64,000 nucleotides of DNA from Fidelibacterota bacterium SCGC AAA160-B08 (GTDB taxonomy: Bacteria; Fidelibacterota; Marinisomatia; Marinisomatales; Marinisomataceae): NCBI GenBank assembly GCA_000402755.1, contig AQSD01000001.1, positions 124,001 to 188,000 on the forward strand, written 5' to 3'. Within the stretch, counting starts at the first letter, position 1. Each line of letters opens with the position of its first letter. Under the pieces are notes generated by a model. It saw only the letters and a list, made by a program, of their open reading frames with translations, ran no database searches and had not been told where the DNA came from. Both the position numbers and the translations under genes were made by a program. Below, one piece after another: positions 1 to 8,234 of the stretch.

Positions 1-2987
1 GTGTTAGTGTTAATCCAAAAATTTTCAATGGTATTTGAAGGATTAATTTTATTGACAGTATAGCTAATACCAATCTTACTTTGCCAAGTATTAGTAGATA
101 GGTCTGTTAAAAAGGCTTTAGTTCCATCTGACAATTCTTTTTCTGATTCTTCCTTGGAGCTCTGCGTTTTGCTTCGCAATGTAAAATTAGTTGCTAATCT
201 TACACCGGTTAATCTAGGGAAATTATCTAATTCATTAATTCTGGTTTGGGTAGTGTCATCAAATTTATATAAATCATGCGTTAAATGAGCATCAATAGAA
301 ACGCCATTTTTCAAATTGCTTCTAAGTGATGAACTAATATTAGATAGCTTGAATGTTTCTGCATTAAAATTATATCCACTTGATATCCCCCACGAAAGAA
401 TGTTAATTTTCTCTTCTTTGTCGTTTTCTTTAATTTTTGCTTGGAAAACATTGCTAAGAGAAAAGCTTAATTTTTTAGTACTTGTGGTAGGAGTAGATCC
501 AATAATAGAATTACTAAAATAGTCATAGTATTCATCATTAAATGATTGAAAATAACTTTCGTTGCTTAAATAGTCTGGAGAAAAATTAAAGCGCATACTT
601 GGAGTCATTACGTGCCTTATAGATTGAATCTTATTAAAACGTATTGGTAAAATTCCATAAATTTTAGTCGACAATGATAGTCCTAAATTCCCGGTTGTTC
701 TATTTTTAATAGCATCTTCATATCTAAAGTTCAATGTGTCTGCATCGTCATATTCTGCTACTCTATATCGATTCACAAAATCTGAATTCATCTTAATACT
801 TGGATTGATAGCGATATATTTAAAAGCAGTAAAGGGGGCATTTATAGAAAAAGCATTTTTAAGCATGGCGTCTAATTTGTTTGAACTTTTAGGGTTGCCA
901 GATATATTTTGTTTCCATCTATAAGCTACAGTTCCGTCTTCGTCTATCGCCTCTTCTGCTTCATAGAAATTTTTAGAATTATTTACTATACGTGAGTTAT
1001 AGTCCCATTGAATATTCCCTAACCATGAATCTTGAGATTTATTTTTAAATAATTTTCTCCTAGCTACTCTAAGATTTATAGATGGTAAGGTGCTAGTATC
1101 TTCTGTTATAATAGAAGATAAGCTTGAAGGCGTTTGATAAAAAGAGGAGCTTCTGTCAACCTTGCTTTGAGACATCAAATCTTGCTTATTAGAAGCATTA
1201 ACACTGATAGATATATTAGGTGTTTTCCATCTTTTGGTATAGGTAATATTTGATATTGCTTGCTGGTTAAGCCTTTTAATTGGATCAATACTTGTTTCTC
1301 TGTTGTATTCTCCATTACTATAATAACTAGCTGAACCTCTAAAGGTTTGGTTGTTTCTTAAGATCTGATTATGATTCCAGTTAAAAGAATAATCAGTTTT
1401 ATTGCTTTTACCAATTTGAGCAATATCACTTTCTCCATCTCCTAGATGTTTTCGAACTTCAAAATTAAATATCCCATTAAAGCGATAGCGATCTTTATAA
1501 ACATTCTTTGACTTGATTATCAACCCTTGCCTGTCTGCGAAGATAAGAGAATTTTCAGAGCCTATATAGTCATTTACAGCAAAATAGTATCCTAGGCCAT
1601 CTAAATAATTCCCACGATTTTCTGACGAACCAAATGAAGGCATAATCCAGCCAGATCTTCTTTCGCTTGAGGAATGAGGAAAAATAGCAATTGGAATACC
1701 TATAATTGGTACACCGCCAATAAAAATACTGAGGGGTTTAGCGATGACTTTATCACCATAAATAATCTTTACCTGCTTGCTTCCGAGATAAAATTTAGAC
1801 GGATCGCATGAAGTAAATATACAATCATCTATATAGAAAGTACTATCTGTAACACTGGTAATTTGACTACCCATGTATACATTTTCTTGTATACGACTTT
1901 CGCCCATCAATACTTTACCTTTTCTAGATTTGATATTATATACCATCGTATCCCCAGTCATTGGCTCACGATTATTTTCTATCAGTATAGGCTTATTGAC
2001 TTCTTCTTCGTTGAATGGATTATCGCTAAAAGCTTCTAGAACATTAGTGCTCCAGTCAACATTGATATGGGCAGCAGATAGATCCATTCTATCATGTAAA
2101 ATTTTGACTACCCCATACATTTCAGATATCTTTTTTTCTACTTCAAATTCTACACGATCTGCAGTATAGTCAATTTCTTCTTGAATACTTTGATTGGAAT
2201 CATTTGGAATATATCGACCAACAGTTCCACCTTCGGCTATCAATTTTTTTGCAGAATCATTTTGAATATCTAAAATAATTTTATCTCCTGATATTTCATT
2301 AATACCATCATAAAGAGAATCGTTATAAAGGTGGATTAGTGTAGAGGCCATTCCTACTATTTCTATAGTTTTAATTGTATCATTTTCAAAGCTAGCAAAA
2401 ATAGTTTCACCTTTTAGGATATCCTCATTCTCTATTATCTGTAGTTGATTATCAATTTTCTCATAGCCAGAGTTCTGAGCAAGAATTGTACCATTTGACA
2501 ATACTCTCAAAGACTGTAAAGATTCATCTTTAAAATCTAGTATTATTTTATCACCATATACTTTGTTGTTATTTTTTTCGCTTATTTCACAATTTTCTAT
2601 CAAGGTAATTTGATTAGAAGTTTGGTCTAGCGTAGCTTTGTCTGCGCTAATTAATCGATAACCATTCTTGATTTTAATATGGCCATACATTGAAAAAAAT
2701 TCAGTATTGCTATCATATGAGAGCGAGTCACAATAGATAGTTTGATTAGGCTGCTCAATAGAGACATCACCATATAAATTGATTATTGAATTTTGATTAG
2801 ATTGATTTGCAAAGTTACCCTTTAGAATCGTGTCTGTCTTTTGAAACACAACATTTCCATCTAATTTTGTAATGGTTTCAGATTCAGTGGTAGAAGATGT
2901 GAGAATATCAGCCTGTTTGAGTAAAAGTTTATCTTGGCTGAATATAAAAGAACACATGAAGCATAAAACAAATCCTTTTTTAACCAT
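1..2987 (-). CDS. lptD: LPS-assembly protein LptD (C-terminus beyond window)
   Basis: Outer-membrane beta-barrel that inserts lipopolysaccharide into the outer leaflet. I translated the minus strand from the ATG at 2985-2987; the frame stays open to base 1, giving about 995 residues with the C-terminus missing. A signal peptide ends near FIFS-Q. Residues of roughly 25 to 390 look like two OstA/LptA-type beta-jellyroll stretches, both containing GDKIILD. The LptD core then begins with the family signature FTSCDPSKFYLG (Cys about 394), followed by VPIIGIPIAIFPH, RRSGWIMPSFG and a GYYFAVNDY segment. The barrel is Asn/Tyr-rich with alternating strands. The gene is divergent from the small membrane protein at 3061. 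The N-terminal region is about twice the length of the E. coli LptD jellyroll, so it may be an LptA-LptD fusion. Family assignment is firm. Confidence 0.9.
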   Translation of the reverse strand, partial: MVKKGFVLCFMCSFIFSQDKLLLKQADILTSSTTESETITKLDGNVVFQKTDTILKGNFANQSNQNSIINLYGDVSIEQPNQTIYCDSLSYDSNTEFFSMYGHIKIKNGYRLISADKATLDQTSNQITLIENCEISEKNNNKVYGDKIILDFKDESLQSLRVLSNGTILAQNSGYEKIDNQLQIIENEDILKGETIFASFENDTIKTIEIVGMASTLIHLYNDSLYDGINEISGDKIILDIQNDSAKKLIAEGGTVGRYIPNDSNQSIQEEIDYTADRVEFEVEKKISEMYGVVKILHDRMDLSAAHINVDWSTNVLEAFSDNPFNEEEVNKPILIENNREPMTGDTMVYNIKSRKGKVLMGESRIQENVYMGSQITSVTDSTFYIDDCIFTSCDPSKFYLGSKQVKIIYGDKVIAKPLSIFIGGVPIIGIPIAIFPHSSSERRSGWIMPSFGSSENRGNYLDGLGYYFAVNDYIGSENSLIFADRQGLIIKSKNVYKDRYRFNGIFNFEVRKHLGDGESDIAQIGKSNKTDYSFNWNHNQILRNNQTFRGSASYYSNGEYNRETSIDPIKRLNQQAISNITYTKRWKTPNISISVNASNKQDLMSQSKVDRSSSFYQTPSSLSSIITEDTSTLPSINLRVARRKLFKNKSQDSWLGNIQWDYNSRIVNNSKNFYEAEEAIDEDGTVAYRWKQNISGNPKSSNKLDAMLKNAFSINAPFTAFKYIAINPSIKMNSDFVNRYRVAEYDDADTLNFRYEDAIKNRTTGNLGLSLSTKIYGILPIRFNKIQSIRHVMTPSMRFNFSPDYLSNESYFQSFNDEYYDYFSNSIIGSTPTTSTKKLSFSLSNVFQAKIKENDKEEKINILSWGISSGYNFNAETFKLSNISSSLRSNLKNGVSIDAHLTHDLYKFDDTTQTRINELDNFPRLTGVRLATNFTLRSKTQSSKEESEKELSDGTKAFLTDLSTNTWQSKIGISYTVNKINPSNTIENFWINTN

Positions 2988-3024
2988 ATAATCTTTAACG
3001 AATCTTATTGATTTTTGTTTCATC

Positions 3025-3052
3025 TTTGTAAAGTAGAAATCTAATGTATAAA
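3025..3052 (+). promoter_or_regulatory. Putative promoter, TTTGTA-16-TATAAA, for the 3061 gene
   Basis: TTTGTA (3025-3030) and TATAAA (3047-3052) are separated by 16 bases. The -10 box ends 8 bases before the ATG at 3061, and there is no Shine-Dalgarno sequence in between, so the transcript would start at or very near the ATG. This is read by eye only. Confidence 0.35.
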
Positions 3053-3060
3053 TTGCTACA

Positions 3061-3372
3061 ATGTTAGAGAATCTGTTAAATAGCATTTCTAGTAATCCAG
3101 CATACTTAGCTGTAACCATTGTTCTGATGGCAATGATTGCATTTAGTGTCATAAAACGCTTATTCAAATTAGTGACATTAGGGGTTACATTATTCATTAT
3201 ATATTGTGCATATCTTATTTTTACTGATCAGCCTTTGCCAGATTTAGATACGATTAAAAATCAATCACAAGAGATTGAACAATCTGTAAATAGTCTAATT
3301 AAAGATAATGTGCTAGAACCTTTGCAAGAAAAAACAGATGCCATAAAAGATAATTTGAATAATTTAAAATAA
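3061..3372 (+). CDS. Small membrane protein of unknown function
   Basis: A 103-residue protein that I do not recognise. It has two adjacent hydrophobic segments (about residues 14-30 and 36-53), which would form a membrane hairpin. A charged C-terminal half (about 60-103) follows, with heptad-like spacing suggesting an amphipathic helix or coiled coil. It lies 10 bases upstream of the SDR gene at 3383 and is probably co-transcribed with it and with the next SDR gene. No Shine-Dalgarno sequence precedes the ATG, but a -10-like box does. The function cannot be inferred from context. Confidence 0.7.
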   Translation: MLENLLNSISSNPAYLAVTIVLMAMIAFSVIKRLFKLVTLGVTLFIIYCAYLIFTDQPLPDLDTIKNQSQEIEQSVNSLIKDNVLEPLQEKTDAIKDNLNNLK

Positions 3373-3382
3373 AGGAATTTAT

Positions 3383-4231
3383 ATGTTTAAAGATGGACTA
3401 CTTAAAGATCAAACAATTATTATTACTGGCGGCGGTACTGGACTAGGCAAGAGTATGTCCAGAAGATTTGGAGAGCTGGGCGCTAATGTCGTTATTAGTG
3501 GACGAAGAAAAGAAGTATTAGAAGAAACTGCCCAAGAATTTTCTGAAGCAGGTATCAATGTATTAACTTGCCCAGGGGATGTAAGAAAGTTAGAAGATGT
3601 TGAGCTAATGACTTCGCAGGCAATTGACAAGTTTGGCAAAATTGATGGGTTATTAAATAATGCAGCAGGTAATTTTATTTCTCCAACCGAAATGTTAAGT
3701 CCTAATGCATTTAAGACAGTTATTGATATCGTTCTAATGGGAACATGGAATTGTATTAGTACTGTTGGAAAAGAAATGATTAAAAATAAAAAAGGTAATG
3801 TACTTAGTATTGTTACAACATATGCATGGACAGGGTCACCTTTTGTAGTTCCTTCTGCAGCAGGAAAAGCAGGCGTATTAGCAATGACTCGATCTTTAGC
3901 GGTAGAGTGGGGTAAACATAATATTCGATTTAATGCGATAGCACCAGGGCCATTTCCAACTGAAGGAGCTTGGTCGCGTTTAATGCCTCCAGGTTTTGAT
4001 GACTATGAAGATAATATGAAAAATAATATTCCAATGAAAAGATTTGGTGAACGCCATGAGCTTGAAAATCTTGCATCATATCTTATGAGCGATGGTTCTG
4101 CATATATCAATGGCGAAGTAGTTACTATCGACGGAGGTGAGTGGATTGCCGGAGCAGCTGAATTTAGCGATTTAACTAAATTACCAGATTCAATGTGGAA
4201 AGCGATGGCAGAACGAAGAAAGAAAAAATAG
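3383..4231 (+). CDS. SDR oxidoreductase, 2,4-dienoyl-CoA reductase-like
   Basis: A 282-residue short-chain dehydrogenase/reductase. The NADP(H)-binding glycine motif TGGGTGLG is at 15-22 and NNAAGNFISPTE at about 92-103. The active site is Tyr147, Ser158 and Lys162 within the stretch TTYAWTG...VPSAAGKAG. The spacing of the Tyr well ahead of the Ser/Lys pair, together with the neighbouring signature residues, matches animal 2,4-dienoyl-CoA reductases (DECR1/DECR2) rather than the classical YxxxK arrangement. The likely role is reduction of dienoyl-CoA intermediates during beta-oxidation of unsaturated fatty acids. An AAAGGAA ribosome site precedes the ATG. The stop codon directly abuts the start of the next SDR gene. 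Substrate is inferred by resemblance only. Confidence 0.85.
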   Translation: MFKDGLLKDQTIIITGGGTGLGKSMSRRFGELGANVVISGRRKEVLEETAQEFSEAGINVLTCPGDVRKLEDVELMTSQAIDKFGKIDGLLNNAAGNFISPTEMLSPNAFKTVIDIVLMGTWNCISTVGKEMIKNKKGNVLSIVTTYAWTGSPFVVPSAAGKAGVLAMTRSLAVEWGKHNIRFNAIAPGPFPTEGAWSRLMPPGFDDYEDNMKNNIPMKRFGERHELENLASYLMSDGSAYINGEVVTIDGGEWIAGAAEFSDLTKLPDSMWKAMAERRKKK

Positions 4232-4984
4232 ATGTTTAACTTAAAAGGTAAAACAGCGATTGTTTCTGGGGGTTCGAAGGGAATTGGTAAAGCGATTGCA
4301 TTCAAATATGCAGAAGCAGGTGCCAATGTTGTGATTTGTAGTAGAAAGAAAGATAATTTAGATAATGCCGTTGCAGAAGCCAAGTCATCTGGACTTAGTA
4401 TCGTTGGGATAGAATGTAATACAGGGGATGTCACATCAATAAAGAATGTTGTAGATAAAACTATAGATCAATTTAATAAAGTAGATATTTTAGTGAATAA
4501 CGCAGCAGCGAATCCTTATTATGGACCCATCTTAAAATCAGAAGATAGTCATTGGGAAAAAATTTGGGATATTAATGTAAAAGGATACTTTAATTTTATA
4601 AAAACATGCAGCGAGTCTATGGAGAATCATCAATATGGTAAAATTATTAATATCGCATCTATCGCAGCAAAAACTCCATTAGATGGATTGGGAGTATATA
4701 ATATTAGTAAAGCTGCGGTTGTGATGTTAACCAAAGTACTAGCTAAAGAGATGGCAGCATCAAATATTCAAGTTAATACTTTAGCTCCAGGATTAATTAA
4801 AACTGATTTTAGTAAAGCTTTATGGCAGGATGATTCAGTATACAATGAAATTATTAAATCAATTCCACAAGGCAGAATGGGAGAGCCCGAGGACATATCA
4901 GGTATGGCTCTATATCTAGCTTCAGATGCATCAGATTTTATTACTGGATCAATGTTTGTAGTAGATGGAGGATTAACAACCTAG
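4232..4984 (+). CDS. SDR oxidoreductase, DHRS4/FabG-like
   Basis: A 250-residue classical SDR. The cofactor motif SGGSKGIG is at 12-19, NNAAANP at 89-95, Ser143, and the YNISK active site is at Tyr156/Lys160. The C-terminal signature IASDASDFITG-type segment reads YLASDASDFITGSM, followed by VVDGG. Overall it resembles DHRS4-like carbonyl/retinol reductases and FabG-like enzymes; the substrate is not determinable from sequence. The ATG follows the TAG of the upstream SDR without any gap, so translation is probably coupled. Its TAG stop (4982-4984) overlaps the stop codon of the convergent HAD gene within a CTAG palindrome. Confidence 0.85.
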   Translation: MFNLKGKTAIVSGGSKGIGKAIAFKYAEAGANVVICSRKKDNLDNAVAEAKSSGLSIVGIECNTGDVTSIKNVVDKTIDQFNKVDILVNNAAANPYYGPILKSEDSHWEKIWDINVKGYFNFIKTCSESMENHQYGKIINIASIAAKTPLDGLGVYNISKAAVVMLTKVLAKEMAASNIQVNTLAPGLIKTDFSKALWQDDSVYNEIIKSIPQGRMGEPEDISGMALYLASDASDFITGSMFVVDGGLTT

Positions 4985-5625
4985 GTTGTTATAATCCAAT
5001 TATAAAATTCTTGAATATCTGAAAAAACAAATGCTCCAGTTTCCTTCAGTCTCTTCATATCATTGTGACCATGAGAGACTAAAGCGCAATCAATTTTTAA
5101 ATATTGAGCAACATTAAAGTCCAGCAAGGTGTCCCCTATAATAATTGTTTCTTCTGCTGGAATATCTAAAGTTAAAAGCAATTCTTCTCCCTCATATTCT
5201 TTTCCATGAGCATATAAATTAGTCGTACCGATAACATGTTGTAGATATGGCGTTAAATCAAAAAAGTCTACCTGCTCTTTTAGTCTGTCGTCACGACTAG
5301 CAGAGAGAATAGTTTGCATAATTTTTTGTTCAGAAAATTGTATAATAGTATCTTTTGCAAATGGCTGTAGAGCTATCGATTTAAATTGATTTGCAAAGCC
5401 TGTATTAAATTCATTATTAGAATTGTCAAATGGCTCTTTATCAAAATCAAATCCTATCGATTCGTAAAATGTTTTAATCGGAAAAAGAAATTTTTCTTTA
5501 TACTGTTGAACAGTTATTTCAGGGATAGAGCGCTTTCTTAAAGAGTCATTTAAAATCTGCGCACATAGGGAAGTATCATTCAATAAAGTTCCATTCCAAT
5601 CCCAAATTATGTGCTTATATTTCAT
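4981..5625 (-). CDS. HAD-family phosphatase, phosphoglycolate phosphatase-like
   Basis: A 214-residue haloacid-dehalogenase superfamily hydrolase. Motif I is IIWDWNGTLLND near the N-terminus, motif II is TILSAS (about residue 107-112), and motif III/IV is IGDTLLDFNVA. A helical cap (about 20-90) lies between motifs I and II, as in phosphoglycolate phosphatase and related C1-cap enzymes. Motif I reads DWNGT rather than DxDGT, so the usual acid/base aspartate is Asn; this variant is seen in a subset of PGP-like HADs. The start codon overlaps the start of the divergent Nudix gene, and the stop overlaps that of the convergent SDR. Substrate unknown. Confidence 0.8.
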   Translation of the reverse strand: MKYKHIIWDWNGTLLNDTSLCAQILNDSLRKRSIPEITVQQYKEKFLFPIKTFYESIGFDFDKEPFDNSNNEFNTGFANQFKSIALQPFAKDTIIQFSEQKIMQTILSASRDDRLKEQVDFFDLTPYLQHVIGTTNLYAHGKEYEGEELLLTLDIPAEETIIIGDTLLDFNVAQYLKIDCALVSHGHNDMKRLKETGAFVFSDIQEFYNWIITT

Positions 5626-6250
5626 GAAATTGAAGCTAGATAAAAAAATTAGATTAATAAAGAAAAGACTTACTGAATCATTGCCTGGCTGGGAAAGTCA
5701 GAAAAAGATGGCAGTTATGTCTATTAATACTGTTACAAGATTAGCTTTTTATGCACCATCCAATGCCAAGTTAGCAGCAGTAGCTATCATATTATTTGAA
5801 GAAGAAAATAAGCTAAAATTTTTCTTAACACGAAGAACATCAAATGTAGATCATCATAAAGGAGAAATTTCTTTACCTGGAGGCGCCAAAGATGGAGATG
5901 AATCATTTAGACAAACTTCCTTACGCGAAAGCCAAGAAGAGATTGGGATAGATATACCTTTAGAATTTATTGGAAAATTAACACCGCTATATGCTCCAGT
6001 TTCCGGTTTCTTGATTCATCCATATATTTGGTATTCTAATGAGAGACCAAGTACGATAATTAATGCAGATGAAGTCGAGTCAATACACGATGTTGACTTA
6101 GATGAATTGCAAGTTGATACTACTCTATCTACCAAAAATGTTAAAATAAAGGGCATAAGTATAGCAGTGCCTAGTTTTGAGTTTAACAGCTGCACCTCTT
6201 GGGGAGCAACTGCAATGATTTTATCAGAATTAAAAGATTCTCTAGCTTAA
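5624..6250 (+). CDS. CoA-type Nudix hydrolase (NudL-like)
   Basis: A Nudix pyrophosphatase of about 208 residues. It contains the Nudix box, with G-x5-E followed by SLRESQEEIGID (the REUxEExGU core). The upstream HKGEISLPGG element is typical of the NudL/NUDT7 branch that hydrolyses coenzyme A and acyl-CoA. I chose the ATG at 5624. It shares the CATG with the start codon of the minus-strand HAD gene, so the two genes diverge from the same four bases. An in-frame ATG at 5609 would add five residues. Neither start has a convincing Shine-Dalgarno sequence. The CoA substrate is inferred from the branch signature. Confidence 0.82.
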   Translation: MKLKLDKKIRLIKKRLTESLPGWESQKKMAVMSINTVTRLAFYAPSNAKLAAVAIILFEEENKLKFFLTRRTSNVDHHKGEISLPGGAKDGDESFRQTSLRESQEEIGIDIPLEFIGKLTPLYAPVSGFLIHPYIWYSNERPSTIINADEVESIHDVDLDELQVDTTLSTKNVKIKGISIAVPSFEFNSCTSWGATAMILSELKDSLA

Positions 6251-6252
6251 AC

Positions 6253-7185
6253 TTATCCGTCAGTATTGCAATTTGCGCATGAATTAGTAGATTTTATATC
6301 AACTTCTTCAAAACAAGTTGGACATTTATCTTCTATTGCTGAGGAAGTTTCTTTTCCAGTAAGTGCTTGTGCTGATGCTGCTGACCACATATATGATACA
6401 CTAGCTAGCGTTAATAAGTATGCCATTACTTCAATAGCACTTGGGTTTCCATTCCATCCAAATAATCCTTTAGCAAAGACACCAATACCGCCTTTTTCGT
6501 GTAATAAAGGATAGCTTCCATCAGGATTAAGTGCAGGGTTAACATCCCAAATAGGGCCAGGATAATAGATTAAACCAGCTTCTTCAAATTCATGAATACC
6601 ATAAGCTACTAATCCTGCTGCAACAAAGATTAATAAGATAGACGTAACATTAAAAAATGTTTTTAAAGGCACTTTTTTCCCTTGAATAAATATCGCATAA
6701 CCAAGAGCGATAGCAATCGCTACTCCAGTTAATGACATAGCAAAAGAAAGCCCCCCATCTTTAATGTATATACCATATAAAAACAGTACTGTTTCTATTC
6801 CTTCTCTAAATACGGATAAGAATGCCAGTGCAAATAGACCTTGAGCAACATTTTTATTACTGTCCATTACTGCAGATGCTTGATTTTCTAAGCTTTCAGA
6901 TATATTTTTATTTCTTGCCATCCATATAATCATTGTTGACAAGAGTATAGCTGCTAAGATCATTACTGTGCCTTCAAAAATTTCTTCTGCTCTTCCAGAG
7001 AATCCACCTAGTATTAATTGAAATACAATTGCAAAAACTACACTAGCTGCTAGCGCTGCAATGACTCCTCCTTGAATACTTGCTTTAAGATGCATTTTCC
7101 CGGTCTTAGATATAAATGTATATAAGATACCAACAATTAGTGCAGCTTCGAGAGTTTCTCTGAATGTTATAAGTAGTTCTGCCAT
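6253..7185 (-). CDS. FTR1-family high-affinity iron permease with Cys4 tail
   Basis: A 310-residue inner-membrane iron permease. Both REXXE iron-binding motifs of the FTR1/EfeU family are present: RETLE at 9-13 and REGIE at 127-131. About seven hydrophobic helices surround them. Unusually for the family, a C-terminal tail carries two CxxC pairs (Cys288/291 and Cys303/306), resembling a zinc ribbon or other metal-binding knuckle. AAGGAAA precedes the start codon. The upstream region holds a Fur-like inverted repeat (7210-7228), which fits iron-repressed expression. The adjacent cupredoxin gene may act as a partner in iron oxidation or delivery, but it has its own terminator in between. Confidence 0.9.
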   Translation of the reverse strand: MAELLITFRETLEAALIVGILYTFISKTGKMHLKASIQGGVIAALAASVVFAIVFQLILGGFSGRAEEIFEGTVMILAAILLSTMIIWMARNKNISESLENQASAVMDSNKNVAQGLFALAFLSVFREGIETVLFLYGIYIKDGGLSFAMSLTGVAIAIALGYAIFIQGKKVPLKTFFNVTSILLIFVAAGLVAYGIHEFEEAGLIYYPGPIWDVNPALNPDGSYPLLHEKGGIGVFAKGLFGWNGNPSAIEVMAYLLTLASVSYMWSAASAQALTGKETSSAIEDKCPTCFEEVDIKSTNSCANCNTDG

Positions 7186-7209
7186 GATATATTTTCCTTA
7201 ATTTCCTTA

Positions 7210-7228
7210 ATTGAGATTAATTCTCAAT
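7210..7228. promoter_or_regulatory. Fur-like operator upstream of FTR1
   Basis: The 19-base sequence ATTGAGATTAATTCTCAAT is a 9-1-9 inverted repeat with a single mismatched pair. The core TGAGATT-A-ATTCTCA has the 7-1-7 layout of Fur boxes. It lies 25-43 bases upstream of the permease ATG on the minus strand, where it could overlap the promoter. Assignment to Fur is inferred from shape and gene context. Confidence 0.55.
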
Positions 7229-7276
7229 AAATTATGGTATGAATATATGGATATTTTTTTTATACGTCAATTCGAT

Positions 7277-7306
7277 AAAACCCTCACTATAAAAAATGAG
7301 GGTTTT
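7277..7306 (-). terminator. Rho-independent terminator after the cupredoxin gene
   Basis: AAAACCCTCA (7277-7286) and TGAGGGTTTT (7297-7306) form a perfect 10-bp stem around a 10-base loop. On the minus strand it begins 19 bases after the cupredoxin stop codon, and the stem itself ends in four T. It separates that gene from the FTR1 operator downstream. Confidence 0.75.
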
Positions 7307-7324
7307 AGTAATGAGGTCCTTTAA

Positions 7325-7768
7325 TTATTCAACAATCATATAGCCGCGCATAGATCCTGCATGTGCGATATAAGTACAAACATATAAATATCTACCTGGT
7401 TTACTTGGTGCTGTAAACTCTACAGATGTCTCTTCTTGTTTATCTGCTAGTGCAGTCATCGCTAAGATTCTTCCATCGGAATATGGTTCTCCACCATTTC
7501 CTTCAGCTAATTCAATAATCATTGGCGCAGCAGACTCATCTTTAAAGATGACAACATTATGTAGCATTGCTCCCATGAAATCAGATGGAGTATTATTTTT
7601 CATCACTATTGTAACTTTTGATCCAGCCTTAACAGTGAATTCTTCTACGTCGTACTTCATTTCAGCACCCAATGAACCGATATTGACTACTGTTGGTTCA
7701 GCAGTAGATCCGCCACCGCATGCAATTAATAGTAAGATTGATGTGATTGTAAATATTTTCTTAAACAT
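7325..7768 (-). CDS. Azurin/plastocyanin-like cupredoxin lipoprotein
   Basis: A 147-residue exported blue-copper protein. A signal peptide with lipobox LIAC gives lipidated Cys17. The type 1 copper ligands are visible as His70 (in MLHNVV) and Cys131-x4-His136-x3-Met140 (CTYIAHAGSM), which is exactly the azurin spacing. Such proteins shuttle electrons in the periplasm or sit as single-domain copper sites. It is transcribed toward the FTR1 gene but separated by a hairpin terminator. Cupredoxin domains accompany FTR1-type permeases elsewhere (for example EfeO), so a role in iron oxidation or handling is possible; a respiratory electron-carrier role is equally plausible. Confidence 0.87.
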   Translation of the reverse strand: MFKKIFTITSILLLIACGGGSTAEPTVVNIGSLGAEMKYDVEEFTVKAGSKVTIVMKNNTPSDFMGAMLHNVVIFKDESAAPMIIELAEGNGGEPYSDGRILAMTALADKQEETSVEFTAPSKPGRYLYVCTYIAHAGSMRGYMIVE

Positions 7769-7889
7769 ATTATTCCCCTTATTTAAACTTTAGAAAAAGC
7801 TTTTTAAGCTATTCCATATATTATTTTTTTATCAAACCTAACCAGTAGGTTGGCCAATTTTATAACAGAATAAATCTAGTAGCAAACGA

Positions 7890-8186
7890 TTAGTATCTCA
7901 AGATTTCAATGTTATTGCCTGATCGATCTTTAACATATACAGAGACTGATCCGTCTCGATGAGTAACAGGCTCTCCGTAGCTTTCAACATCATCTTTAAG
8001 GATTGCAAAATGGAAGGGATGTTGATCCGGCAAGACAAGTGCTAGCTTAACATTGTCAAACTCAAGCATTGCCCAAGACTTATCTTGATAAAGGATATTG
8101 CAGTTAAAATTATCTATATACCATGTTACTGATTTAGCAATATCATCAGTACAAATGGCTAAATGATCTATAATATCTTTTTTCAT
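7890..8186 (-). CDS. VOC (glyoxalase/dioxygenase fold) protein
   Basis: A 98-residue protein with one vicinal-oxygen-chelate module. It opens with DHLAICTDDIAKSVTWYIDNF, the typical beta-alpha start carrying the first metal-ligand His. It closes with VKDRSGNNIEIL, where the Glu is the usual last ligand. One module of this size would work as a dimer. The overall layout resembles methylmalonyl-CoA epimerase and glyoxalase I relatives but is shorter, so I do not assign a reaction. It is separated by about 120 bases from the cupredoxin gene downstream, and I see no clear promoter or structure in that gap. Confidence 0.75.
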   Translation of the reverse strand: MKKDIIDHLAICTDDIAKSVTWYIDNFNCNILYQDKSWAMLEFDNVKLALVLPDQHPFHFAILKDDVESYGEPVTHRDGSVSVYVKDRSGNNIEILRY

Positions 8187-8234
8187 AAAATTGGTAGTGA
8201 ATATTAATGAAACTATATGTATTTTGATAGGAGT

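Noticed and set aside
7790..7815. AAAAAGCTTTTT palindrome upstream of the cupredoxin gene as an operator
   Set aside because: It is an AT-rich palindrome without a loop or known match and is easily expected by chance.
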